20,320 bases of DNA from the NCBI GenBank assembly GCA_001430745.1, contig KQ481938.1:1333333-1353652 (forward strand), read 5' to 3'. Positions 18,401 through 20,320 of this stretch are shown here, piece after piece. A program made the position numbers and the translations under genes. The stretch comes from Auxenochlorella pyrenoidosa. Taxonomy: Eukaryota > Chlorophyta > Trebouxiophyceae > Chlorellales > Chlorellaceae. The notes under the pieces are model-generated. The model searched no databases. It was not told the origin of the DNA and saw only the letters and a program-made list of their open reading frames with translations. Each line of letters opens with the position of its first letter. Position 1 is the stretch's first letter.

Positions 18401-20320
18401 GTGCCGCAGGCTTGGGGCTGCCGCCTCCGCTGCCGCCTCGCAGCCAGTCGAGCCAGCCGCCGCCGCCGGCCTTGCCGCCCTGCCCCGCTTCCTTGGCAGC
18501 CTGCTGCCGCCTCTCACGCTGGAGGCGAGCATGCGCAAGCCGTCTGCAGGGAGGCTTGGGTGAGCAATGGTGACCATGCCCTCATCATGTTTGGCCAGCA
18601 TGTGCAGCACGGGTCCGCCGTTCATGTTGCGAGCCCGCAACTCAATGTTCTCTGCGTCTTGGTATGCCTGCTCAGGCAGCGACGACCTCAACCATGTCCA
18701 TTACCAACTTCAATCCACTCTTGCGCAACCACACTGGGTGCCACACTGCATGCGCACCAAGACCCTGGGTGCCGGCTTGCCTGAACATCACAATCGTCTG
18801 CTCCGGCAGCTGCCTGTCCATGTCGACGACGCCCTTGGGCAGGCGGTCGTTCGGGCGGGCCGGGTCGATGGGCGCCCTCAGGTGCTCAATGTAGAGGGGC
18901 ACATACTCCTTGCGCATGCGGGCAAACTGCGGGGGCGGAGAAAGCCAGGGACAGCGTGGGCAGGAAAAGAGACGGAAAACGTGTGGTAAAACAGATAACG
19001 CAGGAGTAGTTGGAACACCAAGCACCTTGAGCAGCAACAGGCCAGGGCTTGCGGCCTAGTGCGGGGAGCGGCAACTCGCCACCCAACGCATGCAACTTTC
19101 CCTGAATTCGGCCCAAAATCGACAAGGCACAGAGCATGGGGGACTGCACACCTTAATGGCCTGCTCCCAGGTGAGTTTGCGCGCCAGCACCTGCTGCTGC
19201 ACTGCCTTGAAGGCGTACCGCCACCACAGCCGTGCCTGCTCCCCAGCTGCAGGCACCAGGAGGTAGTGATGGATCGAGGCTGCCGGTTGAATGGGTCCGC
19301 CAGCGGCCAAACCTTCAGCCAAGCTGGCAGGCACTGTGGCTGTAGGTCTCACCACGCATGCTGGGAGCAACTGAAGCCAGCCAGGCGCTGGCACGACAGG
19401 CTGCACAGCCTCACCAGCTGGGCGCAGGCGCGGGCGGTAGGCGGCGTGGGGCATGCGGGCGGTGAAGGAGGACATCTCTGCCAGGAGCAGGTGGTACGAC
19501 TGGTACTGCGGCTCTGCAAGGGGGTAGGGGGTAGGAAGCCAGCCAGCACGGCGGGGTGGGCATGCTCAGGTGCGCTGAGCAGCGGCGAGGCTGGATGCCG
19601 GCCACCCACCCTGCCGCCGACCCTGGCGCCAGGCTTGCAGCCCTGCGGCAGGCGTGCACTCACGAGAGAGGCGCACCGCCACCACATCCAGCTGGAATCC
19701 CATCTCCACCACCGGCTCCTCCTCTGCGGCGGCAGCAGGAGCAGGGCAGGGGTGGGGGGCAACACAAGGGTCACAGCACGGCGGAGCGCAGCAGGCAGAC
19801 GGGCGGGCACCCCCATGAGCAGGCCTGGCTCCGCAAGCAGGCCCAGCTCTGCAGCAAAGGCTGCGGCCCCAGCCAGGATAGTGATAGGGCAGCCCCACTT
19901 GGCACGCCCCGCGCCCCTCGCACCCTTGTGCTGCATGCCCGCGCCGCGCCGCGTGTACAGCGCGTGGCCGTCCACCGGCTGCAGCACGTACTGGCGGTGC
20001 CGCGCGGTGCCGCCGCGCTCCTGTCGGTCCACCCTGCCCGACAGGGGGACAGGCAGGCGGGCTCCGTCGCAAAGCAGCGGAGGAACGGCGCAAGGCAGCA
20101 CTGCGTTGCCAGGTTCGCTGGCCACTGCAGGCAAGGGCTGCCATCGCACATCTGGAAGAAGGGGCCGGGGAGAGCCCAGCCACCCACCCAATGCCAGGCT
20201 GGAACCAGTCATCCCAGTCGTGCGGCGCCAGCTGGCGCCAGCTGGTGGGCGGGCTCCAGAACTCGGCATCGGTGTCAAAGTACAGCGCCATGCGGCGCAG
20301 CCGCAGCGCCTGCAGCGACG
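185..20320 (-). CDS. VPS13: VPS13-like bridge-like lipid transfer protein, plant PH/C2 subtype, partial at both ends (57 exons)
   Basis: One spliced gene fills the window. Fifty-seven exons join in a single open frame of about 2,980 residues, and every junction is phase-consistent. Seen directly: VPS13 N-terminal motifs (MALYFDTDAEFW, ARLWWRYAFKAV, RLAHARLQRERR), a PH domain (visible residues ~650-765), four WRP-PPGY-GD/C repeats (~2040-2490), a WEPVVEPW motif and a C2-like segment (~2730-2980). Known for the family: VPS13 proteins are rods with a hydrophobic groove that move glycerolipids between organelles at contact sites. The domain order PH, groove, Vps62/DUF946, C2 is that of land-plant VPS13M proteins, usually about 4,100-4,200 residues. 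The missing parts are therefore the first ~200 residues and roughly the last 900. No promoter, start codon or polyadenylation site lies in the window. Individual splice sites were chosen by eye and a few have alternatives, noted per exon. Confidence 0.9.
617..1095 (-). CDS. VPS13: VPS13 exon 56: VAB-like segment and C2 entry
   Basis: Encodes LPAGEATPIIKPLPSFPLRL ('MPSGD...VKVPV'), LPHTLLLLDVQQVAGIW, an acidic Ser/Asp/Glu loop (SSSDEAASDEGSGGADKRAG), RRQLYCAVRLEP and AGIVEWDERLCVALP. The last two resemble 'YTVVVRL' and 'VDWSExFFFxV', the first strands of a C2-like domain in plant VPS13M. Acceptor TCGCAG, donor CAG|GTGCGA, phase 1. Confidence 0.85.
1307..1493 (-). CDS. VPS13: VPS13 exon 55: VVDNRLGVESAMEL strand
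   Basis: Encodes PLTSARRQLWHPADWQQLHG and SAMHVVVDNRLGVESAMELD. 'xIxPxNxLGxDIxIR' in plant VPS13 is the equivalent entry to the VAB region. Acceptor GAGCAG, donor CT|GTGAGT, phase 2; reading on would meet a stop at once, so the splice is required. Confidence 0.85.
1633..1765 (-). CDS. VPS13: VPS13 exon 54: strands after WEPVVEPW; probable GC donor
   Basis: Encodes RAALRLQMSSGIEPGVAVSI, then LAFSAVHSMLMAFA, matching 'QLRITSTRDLNLNISVSNANMIIxAYxSW'. Acceptor CGTCAG. The donor is taken as GCAG|GCGGGT, phase 1; the neighbouring GT does not fit the phase of exon 55. Confidence 0.85.
1946..2103 (-). CDS. VPS13: VPS13 exon 53: WSYNGTVKHWEPVVEPWDV motif
   Basis: Encodes SQAVVQAYLGLKLGVWSYNG and HWEPVVEPWDVIAQC. 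'YN...WEPLIEPW' is the most widely conserved C-terminal-half motif of VPS13 from yeast to human, at the end of the groove. Acceptor CTGCAG, donor CGG|GTGCGT, phase 0. Confidence 0.95.
2318..2417 (-). CDS. VPS13: VPS13 exon 52: FHVPLLEVSL strand; GC donor
   Basis: Encodes GGVNVVIKAGQSSVLLQDAF and HVPLLEVSLGA, matching 'xxFSxxLFDDYxGLMVPLFNISLSGI'. The donor is GCAG|GCAAGG, phase 1. It gives VSLGAVEAGVRG, which aligns without gaps to the plant sequence; a GT eight codons earlier does not fit the phase. Acceptor CTGCAG. Confidence 0.85.
2435..2457 (+). repeat. GGGA microsatellite in intron, G-quadruplex-prone
   Basis: Five GGGA units followed by GGGTGGG on the plus strand, in the intron between exons 51 and 52. 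The G-rich strand is the template strand; the transcript carries the C-rich version, close upstream of the exon 52 acceptor, where it doubles as the polypyrimidine tract. Confidence 0.9.
2620..2753 (-). CDS. VPS13: VPS13 exon 51: WVVDDKLHTFVAVALPP blade
   Basis: Encodes AWVVDDKLHTFVAVALPPER and AVHAWKLRQPSSEQ. It corresponds to the closing 'xLWxxxNxxxTFxxxxxxxxPP' strand of the beta-tripod. Acceptor CTGCAG, donor CAG|GTTGGT, phase 0. Confidence 0.85.
2968..3128 (-). CDS. VPS13: VPS13 exon 50: beta-tripod repeat 4, second half
   Basis: Encodes YVAMGCVATLGTVPPPRTCI and KCLRQDAATRASP, matching plant 'GYTAVGCVAxxGxxPPPxxxVxCLRSD'. The GD of earlier repeats is replaced by GC, as in the last plant repeat. 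Acceptor TTACAG, donor CAG|GTCGGG, phase 1. Confidence 0.9.
3305..3440 (-). CDS. VPS13: VPS13 exon 49: beta-tripod repeat 4, first half
   Basis: Encodes KAPRGFEPAWEDASS and LVLWRPVPYPG. The intron splits the PGY motif: GG plus A across the junction gives PGYVAMGC. Acceptor CTGCAG, donor GG|GTGCGG, phase 2. Confidence 0.85.
3631..3813 (-). CDS. VPS13: VPS13 exon 48: beta-tripod repeat 3
   Basis: Encodes VVDFRRVCVWEGAPSS, then ISIWRPVPPPGYVALGDCLV and RGYDPPLSASVAQDT, the best-preserved repeat. Acceptor CTGCAG, donor GG|GTGCGC, phase 1. A GC donor 39 bases later (GG|GCAAGC, exon end at 3592) is in the same phase and would add 13 residues. Confidence 0.85.
3987..4457 (-). CDS. VPS13: VPS13 exon 47: beta-tripod, LNLWCLDNSMGTF blade and Gln-rich loop
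   Basis: Encodes GTVVECAPGERLSLPPHLPH, a poly-Ala tract, then RLNLWCLDNSMGTFLAAT ('FSIWRVDNxxxSFYAH' in plants) and ATFDLRSPLGLTPAALLAMG. A Gln/Arg-rich stretch with QQQRQQLGLRKRQDPSQMF comes before the next blade. Acceptor CTGCAG, donor G|GTGAGC, phase 1. Confidence 0.85.
4653..4845 (-). CDS. VPS13: VPS13 exon 46: beta-tripod repeat 2
   Basis: Encodes PTFEVLAVAVNSGLAAYPTA, matching 'PSQAVMAVNNTYGRV'. Repeat 2 follows: GAIWRPVPPPGYVAAGDLFM. Acceptor CCGCAG, donor G|GTGAGC, phase 1. Confidence 0.9.
4997..5206 (-). CDS. VPS13: VPS13 exon 45: start of beta-tripod (Vps62/DUF946), repeat 1; GC donor
   Basis: Starts PQPDQPVSSCNQYERVWSF ('CxQFDRVW' in plants). After a Gly/Ala loop comes ITVWRPKTPTGYAVTGDVIT, the first WRP-P-GY-GD repeat. 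Known: Vps62/DUF946 repeats form the three-bladed beta-tripod found in plant VPS13M and in stand-alone Vps62 proteins. The donor is CAG|GCGAGA, phase 0; the nearby GT is out of phase with exon 46. Acceptor GTGCAG. Confidence 0.85.
5369..5490 (-). CDS. VPS13: VPS13 exon 44: LEATDLRLPLSPDVL strand; probable GC donor
   Basis: Encodes STDVRLEATDLRLPLSPDVL and LGGLLAASALEPLMQ, equivalent to 'LLSTDIxxxLxLxVxSLxxxL'. Preferred donor CAG|GCGGGT, phase 0. A GT four bases on (GG|GTGCCG) would need an unusual AAG acceptor. Acceptor TTGCAG. Confidence 0.75.
5633..5776 (-). CDS. VPS13: VPS13 exon 43: charged helix and LGLAFRLVAA strand
   Basis: Encodes a charged helix VAARLAQREQQDVAHKRKLR, then CRLGLAFRLVAAAGEGE. 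The helix resembles no plant sequence I can recall; the strand fits the groove. Acceptor CCGCAG, donor AAG|GTGCGC, phase 1. Confidence 0.8.
5949..6012 (-). CDS. VPS13: VPS13 exon 42: VAVQGLRVETRF strand
   Basis: A 64-base exon encoding DSVQSGQVAVQGLRVETRF, equivalent to 'WIRxLVKDLTVExGSGLxxLDP'. Acceptor CCACAG, donor CAG|GTGACT, phase 1. Confidence 0.8.
6205..6797 (-). CDS. VPS13: VPS13 exon 41: largest exon, low-complexity Ser/Ala/Gln-rich loop; GC donor
   Basis: Starts KLLASPDDGVELADSP, the family's 'SxEDGVxI' motif. A loop of about 60 residues rich in Ser, Ala, Gly and Pro follows, with a Gln/Ala tract (QHAQQAQQQAQQQ). A conserved strand comes next (TIEIVLSAVGVGLQFVHLDS), then a second Ser/Gly/Arg/Ala-rich loop, ending LAAYLDLDLAYKSQ. 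Plant proteins have the same strands with shorter loops. Acceptor TCTCAG, donor CAG|GCAAGC, phase 0. Confidence 0.85.
6938..7045 (-). CDS. VPS13: VPS13 exon 40: ILIGPGRTLRLRNVRV strand
   Basis: Encodes QLPLILIGPGRTLRLRNVRV and VNSDSLAVCLQLAP, matching 'PIIxIGxGKxLRFxNVxI'. Acceptor TTGCAG, donor CAG|GTGGGC, phase 1. Confidence 0.9.
7269..7403 (-). CDS. VPS13: VPS13 exon 39: LFLCPAVRLLAD...YEYDGRGHRLVL
   Basis: Encodes GGDLFLCPAVRLLADTPGAC and YEYDGRGHRLVLPEKDHL. In plant VPS13 the equivalent is 'xxLSPxxRLxVDxxxVDxYxYDGCGxxIxL'. Acceptor CTGCAG, donor G|GTGGGT, phase 1. Confidence 0.9.
7550..7644 (-). CDS. VPS13: VPS13 exon 38: FLLAVTQFVVPTF helix
   Basis: Joins exon 37 to read SFLLAVTQFVVPTFAFVKN, matching 'FLLAVxEFFVPxL'. 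It ends RPIPYVTHDVVLT. Acceptor CTGCAG, donor G|GTGAGG, phase 1. Confidence 0.9.
7867..7943 (-). CDS. VPS13: VPS13 exon 37: groove strand QKPLLVAEL
   Basis: Encodes WAASPGMAHQALAMTLQKPL and LVAEL, the 'xVLRIQxPRVLVxPDFL' strand of plant VPS13. Acceptor GCGCAG, donor GAG|GTGAGG, phase 2. Confidence 0.85.
8131..8253 (-). CDS. VPS13: VPS13 exon 36: groove strand VEAKDLRPEV
   Basis: Encodes GSMFVGVNVPRVEAKDLRPE and SLVISSGHKASFLMLD, equivalent to 'DLYVTIPxFSVLDIRP...RLMLG'. Acceptor CCTCAG after a CCCACCCC tract; donor GAC|GTGAGT, phase 0. Confidence 0.9.
8451..8577 (-). CDS. VPS13: VPS13 exon 35: VSIGEIELEVA and ADLWVAFR; GC donor
   Basis: Encodes VAVSIGEIELEVARHLEG and LARFTLADLWVAFRNTEQ, matching 'IxVEINxALxELxNG...PLAxIxLEGLWVSYRMT'. 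The donor is CAG|GCAAGC, phase 0. An earlier in-frame GT (TGG|GTGGCC) would delete the conserved VAFRNT and is disfavoured. Acceptor GCGCAG. Confidence 0.9.
8779..9034 (-). CDS. VPS13: VPS13 exon 34: predicted coiled coil with Gly-rich linker
   Basis: Starts ELPELPAGARWLNDHYQAIL. A Gln/Glu/Ala-rich helix follows (EEQQALLEQQRQAAERAQQA) with heptad-like spacing of Leu and Ala, then a Gly/Glu-rich linker, ending KSRTSVR, the beginning of the 'SRTVTIxAVEI' strand. The insert is larger than in plants. Acceptor CTGCAG, donor CAG|GTGAGG, phase 2. Confidence 0.85.
9168..9204 (+). repeat. GGT microsatellite grading into GGGGT repeat
   Basis: About five GGT units, then GGGTGGGGTGGGGTGGGGG on the plus strand, in the intron between exons 33 and 34. 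It has four G runs of three or more with one-base loops. Confidence 0.9.
9286..9379 (-). CDS. VPS13: VPS13 exon 33: FLKARLTDHEYQLI strand-helix
   Basis: Encodes FDLSLDLPFLKARLTDHEYQ and LITSVAADNFA. 'L...MSDxEYxxIxxCxxxN' is a conserved VPS13 segment. The acceptor CTGCAG lies just after a run of 12 C residues in the transcript (9392-9403). Donor GG|GTGGGC, phase 1. Confidence 0.9.
9628..9752 (-). CDS. VPS13: VPS13 exon 32: LHWRRPLQPELRGEQP segment
   Basis: Encodes GWRLHWRRPLQPELRGEQPM, equivalent to 'xLxVxVRRSLRDxxRKVPT' of plant VPS13. Acceptor CCGCAG, donor ATG|GTGCGC, phase 0. The join to exon 33 gives EQPMFDLSLDL. Confidence 0.85.
9871..9899 (+). repeat. GCTG tetranucleotide microsatellite
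   Basis: Roughly seven tandem GCTG units in the intron between exons 31 and 32. It encodes nothing and is likely variable in length between strains. Confidence 0.9.
9923..10048 (-). CDS. VPS13: VPS13 exon 31: IDVDLGSLSLRTA strand
   Basis: Encodes LDSIDVDLGSLSLRTARIVA then LLLEAVDLTFS. 'DxIxLDLGxLxVxN' is the strand that follows the PRxS motif in VPS13. Acceptor CTGCAG, donor G|GTGAGC, phase 1. Confidence 0.9.
10260..10586 (-). CDS. VPS13: VPS13 exon 30: LVFLYRFLQE motif, low-complexity loop, next strand
   Basis: Opens with ELQLVFLYRFLQENLTYI, a near-invariant VPS13 motif ('VRIVFLYRFxQE'). An Ala/Gly/Gln/Pro-rich loop of about 60 residues follows, then PFVLLMDVQASAPNICLPRH, the 'LxLDxxxPxIIxPRxS' strand. 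Acceptor CTGCAG, donor A|GTGGGT, phase 1. Confidence 0.9.
10810..10903 (-). CDS. VPS13: VPS13 exon 29: VSLEFCSF strand
   Basis: Encodes VSLEFCSFPPSHSHPAVPAG and YYTLQAQLS, matching 'IKFTFxSYxxxxxxYxxYDYSLxGxLS'. Acceptor CTGCAG after a C-rich tract; donor G|GTGGGC, phase 1. Confidence 0.85.
11105..11182 (-). CDS. VPS13: VPS13 exon 28: loop after TLGN motif
   Basis: A 78-base exon encoding AVDCTLPEGHPYRQACGLRE and SSTSL. It aligns with the 'RDMSLGxDHxxxxxCDIRxxxxxSLIKF' region of plant VPS13. Acceptor ATCCAG, donor CTG|GTGGGC, phase 0 on both sides. Confidence 0.8.
11369..11452 (-). CDS. VPS13: VPS13 exon 27: FGLDIRPDTRMRIKSTLGNV strand; possible GC donor
   Basis: Encodes DRFSFGLDIRPDTRMRIKST then LGNVQ, matching 'FxLDIKVxPxxxxIxGTLGNIRI'. 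The preferred donor is GCAG|GCAGGC. A GT six bases earlier (AAT|GTGCAG, exon end at 11375) is also phase 0. Acceptor CTGCAG. Confidence 0.8.
11701..11820 (-). CDS. VPS13: VPS13 exon 26: groove strands (LGTLQVALNYEG)
   Basis: Encodes MFRLTASLGTLQVALNYEGA, equivalent to 'xxxLNMDxVxVFLNLEDG'. Acceptor CTGCAG in phase 0. The upstream bases encode SRLLLQ, which resembles the family's SRVxF, so an acceptor at 11839 (CCCAG) is an alternative, but it would need a phase-2 donor that I cannot find. Donor CAG|GTCGGC. Confidence 0.75.
11961..12237 (-). CDS. VPS13: VPS13 exon 25: LYFYCNRPTVAAL motif and Ala/Gly-rich loop; GC donor
   Basis: Encodes SLYFYCNRPTVAALITLGID, the 'LxFxCxRPTxxAI' motif of VPS13. 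A loop of about 60 residues rich in Ala, Gly and Glu follows. The donor is CAG|GCAAGC, phase 0; I found no in-frame GT donor before the stop codon downstream. Acceptor CTGCAG. Confidence 0.85.
12504..12621 (-). CDS. VPS13: VPS13 exon 24: strand AEFTLKLRQPGSPEYEGVD
   Basis: Encodes AEFTLKLRQPGSPEYEGVDT and SLDVSLR, matching the plant 'FVKAQIxxxDxNSPxYxxVDxxVxxTL' segment. The acceptor is taken as ACGCAG; CCCAG 15 bases downstream (exon end at 12606) is equally in frame. Donor CAG|GTGCGC, phase 2. Confidence 0.8.
12850..12957 (-). CDS. VPS13: VPS13 exon 23: acidic loop (EETFFDADERL)
   Basis: Encodes GVELVGEETFFDADERLSS followed by a Pro/Ser-rich stretch, a variable 'FxDAxE' loop as in plant VPS13. 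Acceptor GTGCAG, donor G|GTGAGC, phase 1. Confidence 0.8.
13153..13242 (-). CDS. VPS13: VPS13 exon 22: LGSLEIEDLL motif; GC donor
   Basis: Encodes HTALGSLEIEDLLVGQRCP and RFLASS. 'LxSLEIEDL...YLARS' is a hallmark of plant and animal VPS13. The donor is GCAG|GCAGGT in phase 1; the overlapping GT two codons on would be out of frame with exon 23. Acceptor CTGCAG. Confidence 0.85.
13416..13581 (-). CDS. VPS13: VPS13 exon 21: variable loop and PLIVLRASGGTCRF strand
   Basis: Starts with an acidic then Pro/Gly/Ala-rich loop (EEDDTEPAAPPGGGGAPAQP). It continues VPLIVLRASGGTCRFTYGAA, the 'LFEFRAxGGxVExS' strand pair of plant VPS13. Acceptor CCGCAG, donor GG|GTACGT, phase 1. Confidence 0.85.
13796..13867 (-). 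CDS. VPS13: VPS13 exon 20: second groove block, LGELAIFG strand; probable GC donor
   Basis: A 72-base exon encoding IEAQLGELAIFGSGREP, equivalent to the 'LxELKIxFSYN' strand after the PH domain in plant VPS13. Acceptor CTGCAG. The donor is probably CCG|GCAAGT, phase 0. A GT alternative (CTG|GTGGCC, phase 2, with a more 5' acceptor for exon 21) is possible. Confidence 0.75.
13868..14234 (-). other. Longest intron (367 nt), no gene seen
   Basis: Runs from GTGCGC to CTGCAG and joins AAQ to IEAQLGEL in phase 0. It holds a C-rich tract near 13984-14005 (three C runs of 6-7, G-rich in the transcript). I found no additional exon that improves the match. Confidence 0.7.
14235..14407 (-). CDS. VPS13: VPS13 exon 19: PH domain C-terminal helix and linker
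   Basis: Encodes EAQADCWYRCLQQAQQAVAS, the amphipathic helix with the invariant Trp that closes a PH domain, then an acidic linker (DWEEASSTLSGTEADEALAA). Acceptor CTGCAG, donor CAG|GTGCGC, phase 0. Confidence 0.85.
14522..14567. repeat. AT-rich palindromic patch in an intron
   Basis: In the intron between exons 18 and 19, GGGTATATACCC (14539-14550) is a perfect 12-base palindrome. TTGGGTAT (14537-14544) is matched by inverted ATACCCAA (14560-14567). The patch is strikingly AT-rich for this window. It could fold into a hairpin or be the scar of a small insertion; no target-site duplication is evident. Confidence 0.7.
14623..14685 (-). CDS. VPS13: VPS13 exon 18: PH domain strand (ASSVVLRLDS)
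   Basis: A 63-base exon encoding GLDLTRLAESASSVVLRLDS, the last PH strand before the C-terminal helix ('ALxLRxxSEExxxxW' in plant VPS13M). Acceptor GTGCAG, donor GG|GTGGGT, phase 1 on both sides. Confidence 0.8.
14826..14885 (-). other. Possible cassette exon inside the PH domain
   Basis: Within the intron between exons 17 and 18, a 60-base segment is flanked by CTTAG and AG|GTGCTG. It has no stop in the linking frame and is symmetric (phase 1 on both sides). It would add 20 residues containing ALMDLMWEELEGAACA. Exons 17 and 18 also join cleanly without it, so it is listed only as a possible optional exon. Confidence 0.25.
14912..15050 (-). CDS. VPS13: VPS13 exon 17: PH domain core
   Basis: Encodes GKLYLYEGPQPGARQLAVEA, then RVVRVSPDKIGGAEHVVALC. 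The LYLYE strand and the GGxEHVxxL strand match the PH domain of plant VPS13M proteins. PH domains bind phosphoinositides or proteins; ligand binding here cannot be judged. Acceptor GTGCAG, donor CAG|GTCAGA, phase 1. Confidence 0.85.
15287..15530 (-). CDS. VPS13: VPS13 exon 16: linker and start of PH domain
   Basis: Begins SPGRIGRMLRVIRAALP, then a Gly/Ala/Pro-rich loop (visible residues ~605-635). It ends EGRVRVLAWAGLGRTSVAWC and RHGIIYQ, which is the first strand pair of a PH domain of the form 'G-x-LxVLxW...W..R'. Acceptor CTGCAG, donor CAG|GTGCGG, phase 0. Confidence 0.85.
15788..15921 (-). CDS. VPS13: VPS13 exon 15: groove strands before the PH insert
   Basis: Encodes GQLVPLLQRTGMDIALQAA and VVRLQPSIPVLHFHLR, typical of the 'LxxLxxxxxI..PxxRVxxxLPxLxxxLS' segment of VPS13. 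Acceptor CTGCAG, donor GAG|GTGTGG, phase 2. Confidence 0.85.
16177..16289 (-). CDS. VPS13: VPS13 exon 14: LYECVRLNVCDV strand; probable GC donor
   Basis: Encodes EEAALYECVRLNVCDVAAYV and ends FDWQ. It corresponds to the 'YDxFxLxLxDxxxxL' strand of VPS13. Preferred donor CAG|GCAAGC, phase 0. An in-frame GT donor 33 bases downstream (GAG|GTTTCT) would add 11 residues and cannot be excluded. Confidence 0.8.
16490..16661 (-). CDS. VPS13: VPS13 exon 13: DAPKVAIP / LALDFG strand pair
   Basis: Encodes LHLVLDAPKVAIPAVDDAG, then TLALDFGRFIIES. This is the classic VPS13 pair: a 'DIxAPxIxIP' strand followed by 'LxLDLGxLxI'. Acceptor TTGCAG, donor GG|GTTCGT, phase 1. Confidence 0.9.
16907..16992 (-). 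CDS. VPS13: VPS13 exon 12: VxxVxxFF motif
   Basis: Encodes SAVDRVVNFFKTPEQLDLTN. The 'I-x-x-x-x-x-FF' motif after a Y-rich strand is conserved in VPS13. Acceptor CTGCAG, donor CAG|GTGCAA, phase 0. Confidence 0.85.
17144..17275 (-). CDS. VPS13: VPS13 exon 11: groove strands (LDVALMPSYVYYS)
   Basis: Encodes ALAVTFVQKPQDGSADAALD and VALMPSYVYYS, similar to the family's 'L-x-L-x-P-x-x-I-x-Y' strand before the FF motif. Acceptor TTGCAG after CTCTCCTTCC; donor G|GTGCGG, phase 1. Confidence 0.85.
17467..17614 (-). CDS. VPS13: VPS13 exon 10: groove strands (YPQTMQLELGVAAM)
   Basis: Encodes GIQLVLSRYPQTMQLELGVA and ESPEGTFIQTGAQLQRLRS. This matches the VPS13 region where a strand of the form 'xxxxYPxxMxxELxLxxMxVxS' is followed by a short acidic loop. 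Acceptor TTGCAG preceded by a U-rich tract; donor GG|GTGGGG, phase 1. Confidence 0.85.
17831..17942 (-). CDS. VPS13: VPS13 exon 9: groove strands
   Basis: Encodes TPFTLLSRITARVGSASAVL and DDTRVLRGGL, alternating hydrophobic strands of the lipid groove. Acceptor CTGCAG, donor CTG|GTGAGC in phase 0. Confidence 0.8.
18121..18203 (-). CDS. VPS13: VPS13 exon 8: LTPEEYSRLVELV helix
   Basis: Encodes ELTPEEYSRLVELVNEQE, the 'LTxEExxxLxxxI' helix that follows the GWxxW motif in VPS13. Acceptor CTGCAG, donor GAG|GTGCGG in phase 2. Confidence 0.85.
18390..18543 (-). CDS. VPS13: VPS13 exon 7: RLAHARLQRERR helix and WLDWLRGG
   Basis: Encodes RLAHARLQRERRQQAAKE, then a Gly-rich stretch with GGGGWLDWLRGG. 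VPS13 proteins carry the same order: a basic 'R-x-LAxxxL..E' helix, then GWxxWxxG. Acceptor CTGCAG, donor CAG|GTGAGC in phase 0. A different long open frame runs through this exon and the intron above it; it is a shadow. Confidence 0.9.
18781..18926 (-). CDS. VPS13: VPS13 exon 6: KEYVPLYIEHL motif; GC donor
   Basis: Encodes FARMRKEYVPLYIEHLRAP, then an acidic-basic linker ending in VMF and a split arginine codon. The 'R-x-x-Y-x-x-LY-x-x-L' pattern is typical of VPS13. The donor is TTCAG|GCAAGC, a GC-AG intron. The join to exon 7 restores MFRRLAHARLQRERR, which fixes the site with high confidence. Confidence 0.9.
19152..19246 (-). CDS. VPS13: VPS13 exon 5: ARLWWRYA motif
   Basis: Encodes GEQARLWWRYAFKAVQQQ and KLTWEQAIK. 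The A-R-x-WW-x-YA signature followed by W-x-x-A is one of the most recognisable N-terminal VPS13 motifs. Acceptor CTGCAG; donor AAG|GTGTGC in phase 0. Confidence 0.9.
19415..19513 (-). CDS. VPS13: VPS13 exon 4: QYxxxxxLL helix
   Basis: Encodes PQYQSYHLLLAEMSSFTAR and HAAYRPRLRP, matching the VPS13 'QYxxLLxLLxxxxxYxxRxKYRxxRP' segment. Acceptor TTGCAG after a pyrimidine-rich tract; donor G|GTGAGG, phase 1. Confidence 0.85.
19664..19723 (-). CDS. VPS13: VPS13 exon 3: short N-terminal strand
   Basis: A 60-base exon encoding EEPVVEMGFQLDVVAVRLS, the hydrophobic strand that in VPS13 precedes the QY-L motif. Acceptor CCGCAG, donor C|GTGAGT. Phase fits on both sides, which is strong evidence for so short an exon. 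Confidence 0.8.
19924..20033 (-). CDS. VPS13: VPS13 exon 2: N-terminal groove strand (YVLQPVDGHA)
   Basis: The acceptor GGGCAG is followed by a frame encoding RQYVLQPVDGHALYTRR, equivalent to the conserved 'HxYILxPVxGxxxxx' segment of VPS13. The donor AAGG|GTGCGA leaves phase 1 and joins exon 3 to give HKEEEPVVEMGF. Confidence 0.85.
20186..20320 (-). CDS. VPS13: VPS13 exon 1 of window (5' partial): post-chorein N-terminal segment
   Basis: Enters the window in mid-codon (two bases of a split codon), so the start codon and the chorein_N domain lie upstream, beyond 20320. It encodes LRLRRMALYFDTDAEFW and WDDWFQPGIG, matching the family pattern 'L-x-LAVYxDSD...W' at about residue 200 of VPS13. 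The donor reads GG|GTGGGT and leaves phase 2, completed by the first base of the next exon. Confidence 0.85.

Noticed and set aside
18386..18691. Minus-strand open frame running through exon 7 into the intron above it
   Set aside because: It is in a different frame from RLAHARLQRERR...WLDWLRGG, which is the conserved VPS13 sequence; the intron part has no family match.
1..20320. Prokaryotic systems (operons, CRISPR, toxin-antitoxin, phage, defence islands)
   Set aside because: Coding is in short exons with consistent splice sites, and there are no ribosome binding sites, direct-repeat arrays or compact gene strings. The window is one eukaryotic gene.
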